This document shows, one piece after another, positions 63,801 to 64,000 of a DNA stretch of 64,000 nucleotides. A program made the translations under genes and the position numbers. The notes below the pieces were generated by a model. That model did not search any database, had not been told where the DNA came from, and worked only from the letters and a program-made list of their open reading frames with translations. The DNA is from Actinomadura sp. 6K520 (GTDB lineage: Bacteria; Actinomycetota; Actinomycetes; Streptosporangiales; Streptosporangiaceae), in contig NZ_SMLC01000006.1 in NCBI RefSeq assembly GCF_004349245.1, forward strand, positions 1 to 64,000. Direction: 5' to 3'. Position 1 is the first letter of the stretch, and each line of letters starts with the position of its first letter.

Positions 63801-64000
63801 TCACACGACCTGTGCGATCTTGTAAGCGATCCCGCCGTCGATCAGGTATCCCGATCCCACGCAGACGATGTCGTTCAGCCATGCGTACTGCTCCGCCCCG
63901 GTCTCGAAGAGCGGGTTGGTCCGGAAGTAGTAGCGGGCCGGGTCGATGTGGTGGCGTTTGGATGGGTCGGCCAGGTCGGCCCGTAGATCGGGCGGAACGA
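63801..64000 (-). CDS. DUF3237-family protein, C-terminal part (cut by window edge)
   Basis: Read on the minus strand, the end of the window encodes DPARYYFRTNPLFETGAEQY followed by AWLNDIVCVGSG and a final AYKIAQVV with TGA at 63801. This is the C-terminal pattern of DUF3237 (RYYFRT.P.FETG...Y.WLN..V.VG.G), a small beta-barrel family of unknown function. The start lies beyond position 64000. Confidence 0.75.
   Translation of the reverse strand, partial: VPPDLRADLADPSKRHHIDPARYYFRTNPLFETGAEQYAWLNDIVCVGSGYLIDGGIAYKIAQVV

Overview
The window comes from a high-GC actinomycete. The WhiJ-type XRE + DUF397 + RsbW-like ATPase modules, the GC-rich third codon positions and the albusnodin-like peptide locus fit Streptosporangiales/Thermomonosporaceae or Streptomyces relatives; the species cannot be fixed from sequence reading alone. 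Almost nothing here is housekeeping. The window is an accessory region made of defence-type operons, two peptide natural-product loci, duplicated regulators and the scars of several integrations.

Layout. 1-1.25 kb: WhiJ-like regulatory module (partial ATPase, XRE/DUF5753, DUF397). 1.8-7.1 kb: HsdS and HsdM without HsdR, a small membrane protein, a GNAT relic, and a protein joining Mrr_N, MGMT-like and HEPN regions. 7.36-19.16 kb: one minus-strand operon of six genes (vWA, protein kinase with zinc ribbon, SF1 helicase, HEPN protein, coiled-coil McrB-like AAA ATPase, DUF2357-like zinc-finger protein). 19.36-21.2 kb: junction with a tRNA-Ser 3' fragment, a truncated tyrosine integrase, a transposase relic and a TPR relic. 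21.3-25.7 kb: a two-gene unit, membrane Sa_NUDIX protein plus TPR/APH-kinase protein. 25.95-29.3 kb: a RiPP-like cluster (52-residue peptide, hairpin, PP-loop enzyme, 2OG dioxygenase, P450). 29.4-35.9 kb: minus-strand operon of SbcD/YhaO-like nuclease, SbcC/YhaN-like ATPase and a PH-domain protein. 36-37.6 kb: a lipoprotein and a DnaQ-BRCT exonuclease. 37.7-53.3 kb: plus-strand DISARM-like operon (HTH-methylase, kinase-helicase-DUF1998-nuclease fusion, SNF2 helicase, large Eco57I/PglX-type methylase). 53.3-54.8 kb: second WhiJ-like module. 55-59.8 kb: RibD-like reductase, XRE regulator and an albusnodin-like lasso locus (precursor, cyclase, GNAT). 60.2-60.7 kb: second tRNA-Ser fragment and an IS630 remnant. 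60.7-64 kb: mostly decayed DNA, then a DUF429-like protein, a methyltransferase and a partial DUF3237 gene.

Two repeat systems frame the region. A 150-bp direct repeat (19618-19767 and 60179-60328) carries the 3' half of tRNA-Ser(GCT) plus the end of an integrase gene, as expected for tandem integration of related elements at one tRNA gene. A 194/195-bp repeat (1-194 and 53591-53785) carries the divergent promoter of the WhiJ-like module, with a shared inverted-repeat operator candidate. In both halves the order is WhiJ module, then GNAT (relic on the left), then tRNA fragment, which suggests two diverged copies of one ancestral element loaded with different cargo.

The best candidates for undescribed systems are the vWA-kinase-helicase-HEPN-McrB-DUF2357 operon, the kinase-helicase fusion DISARM variant, the Sa_NUDIX/TPR-kinase pair and the PP-loop/2OG/P450 RiPP-like cluster. 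All functional statements come from motif reading; no database search was possible.
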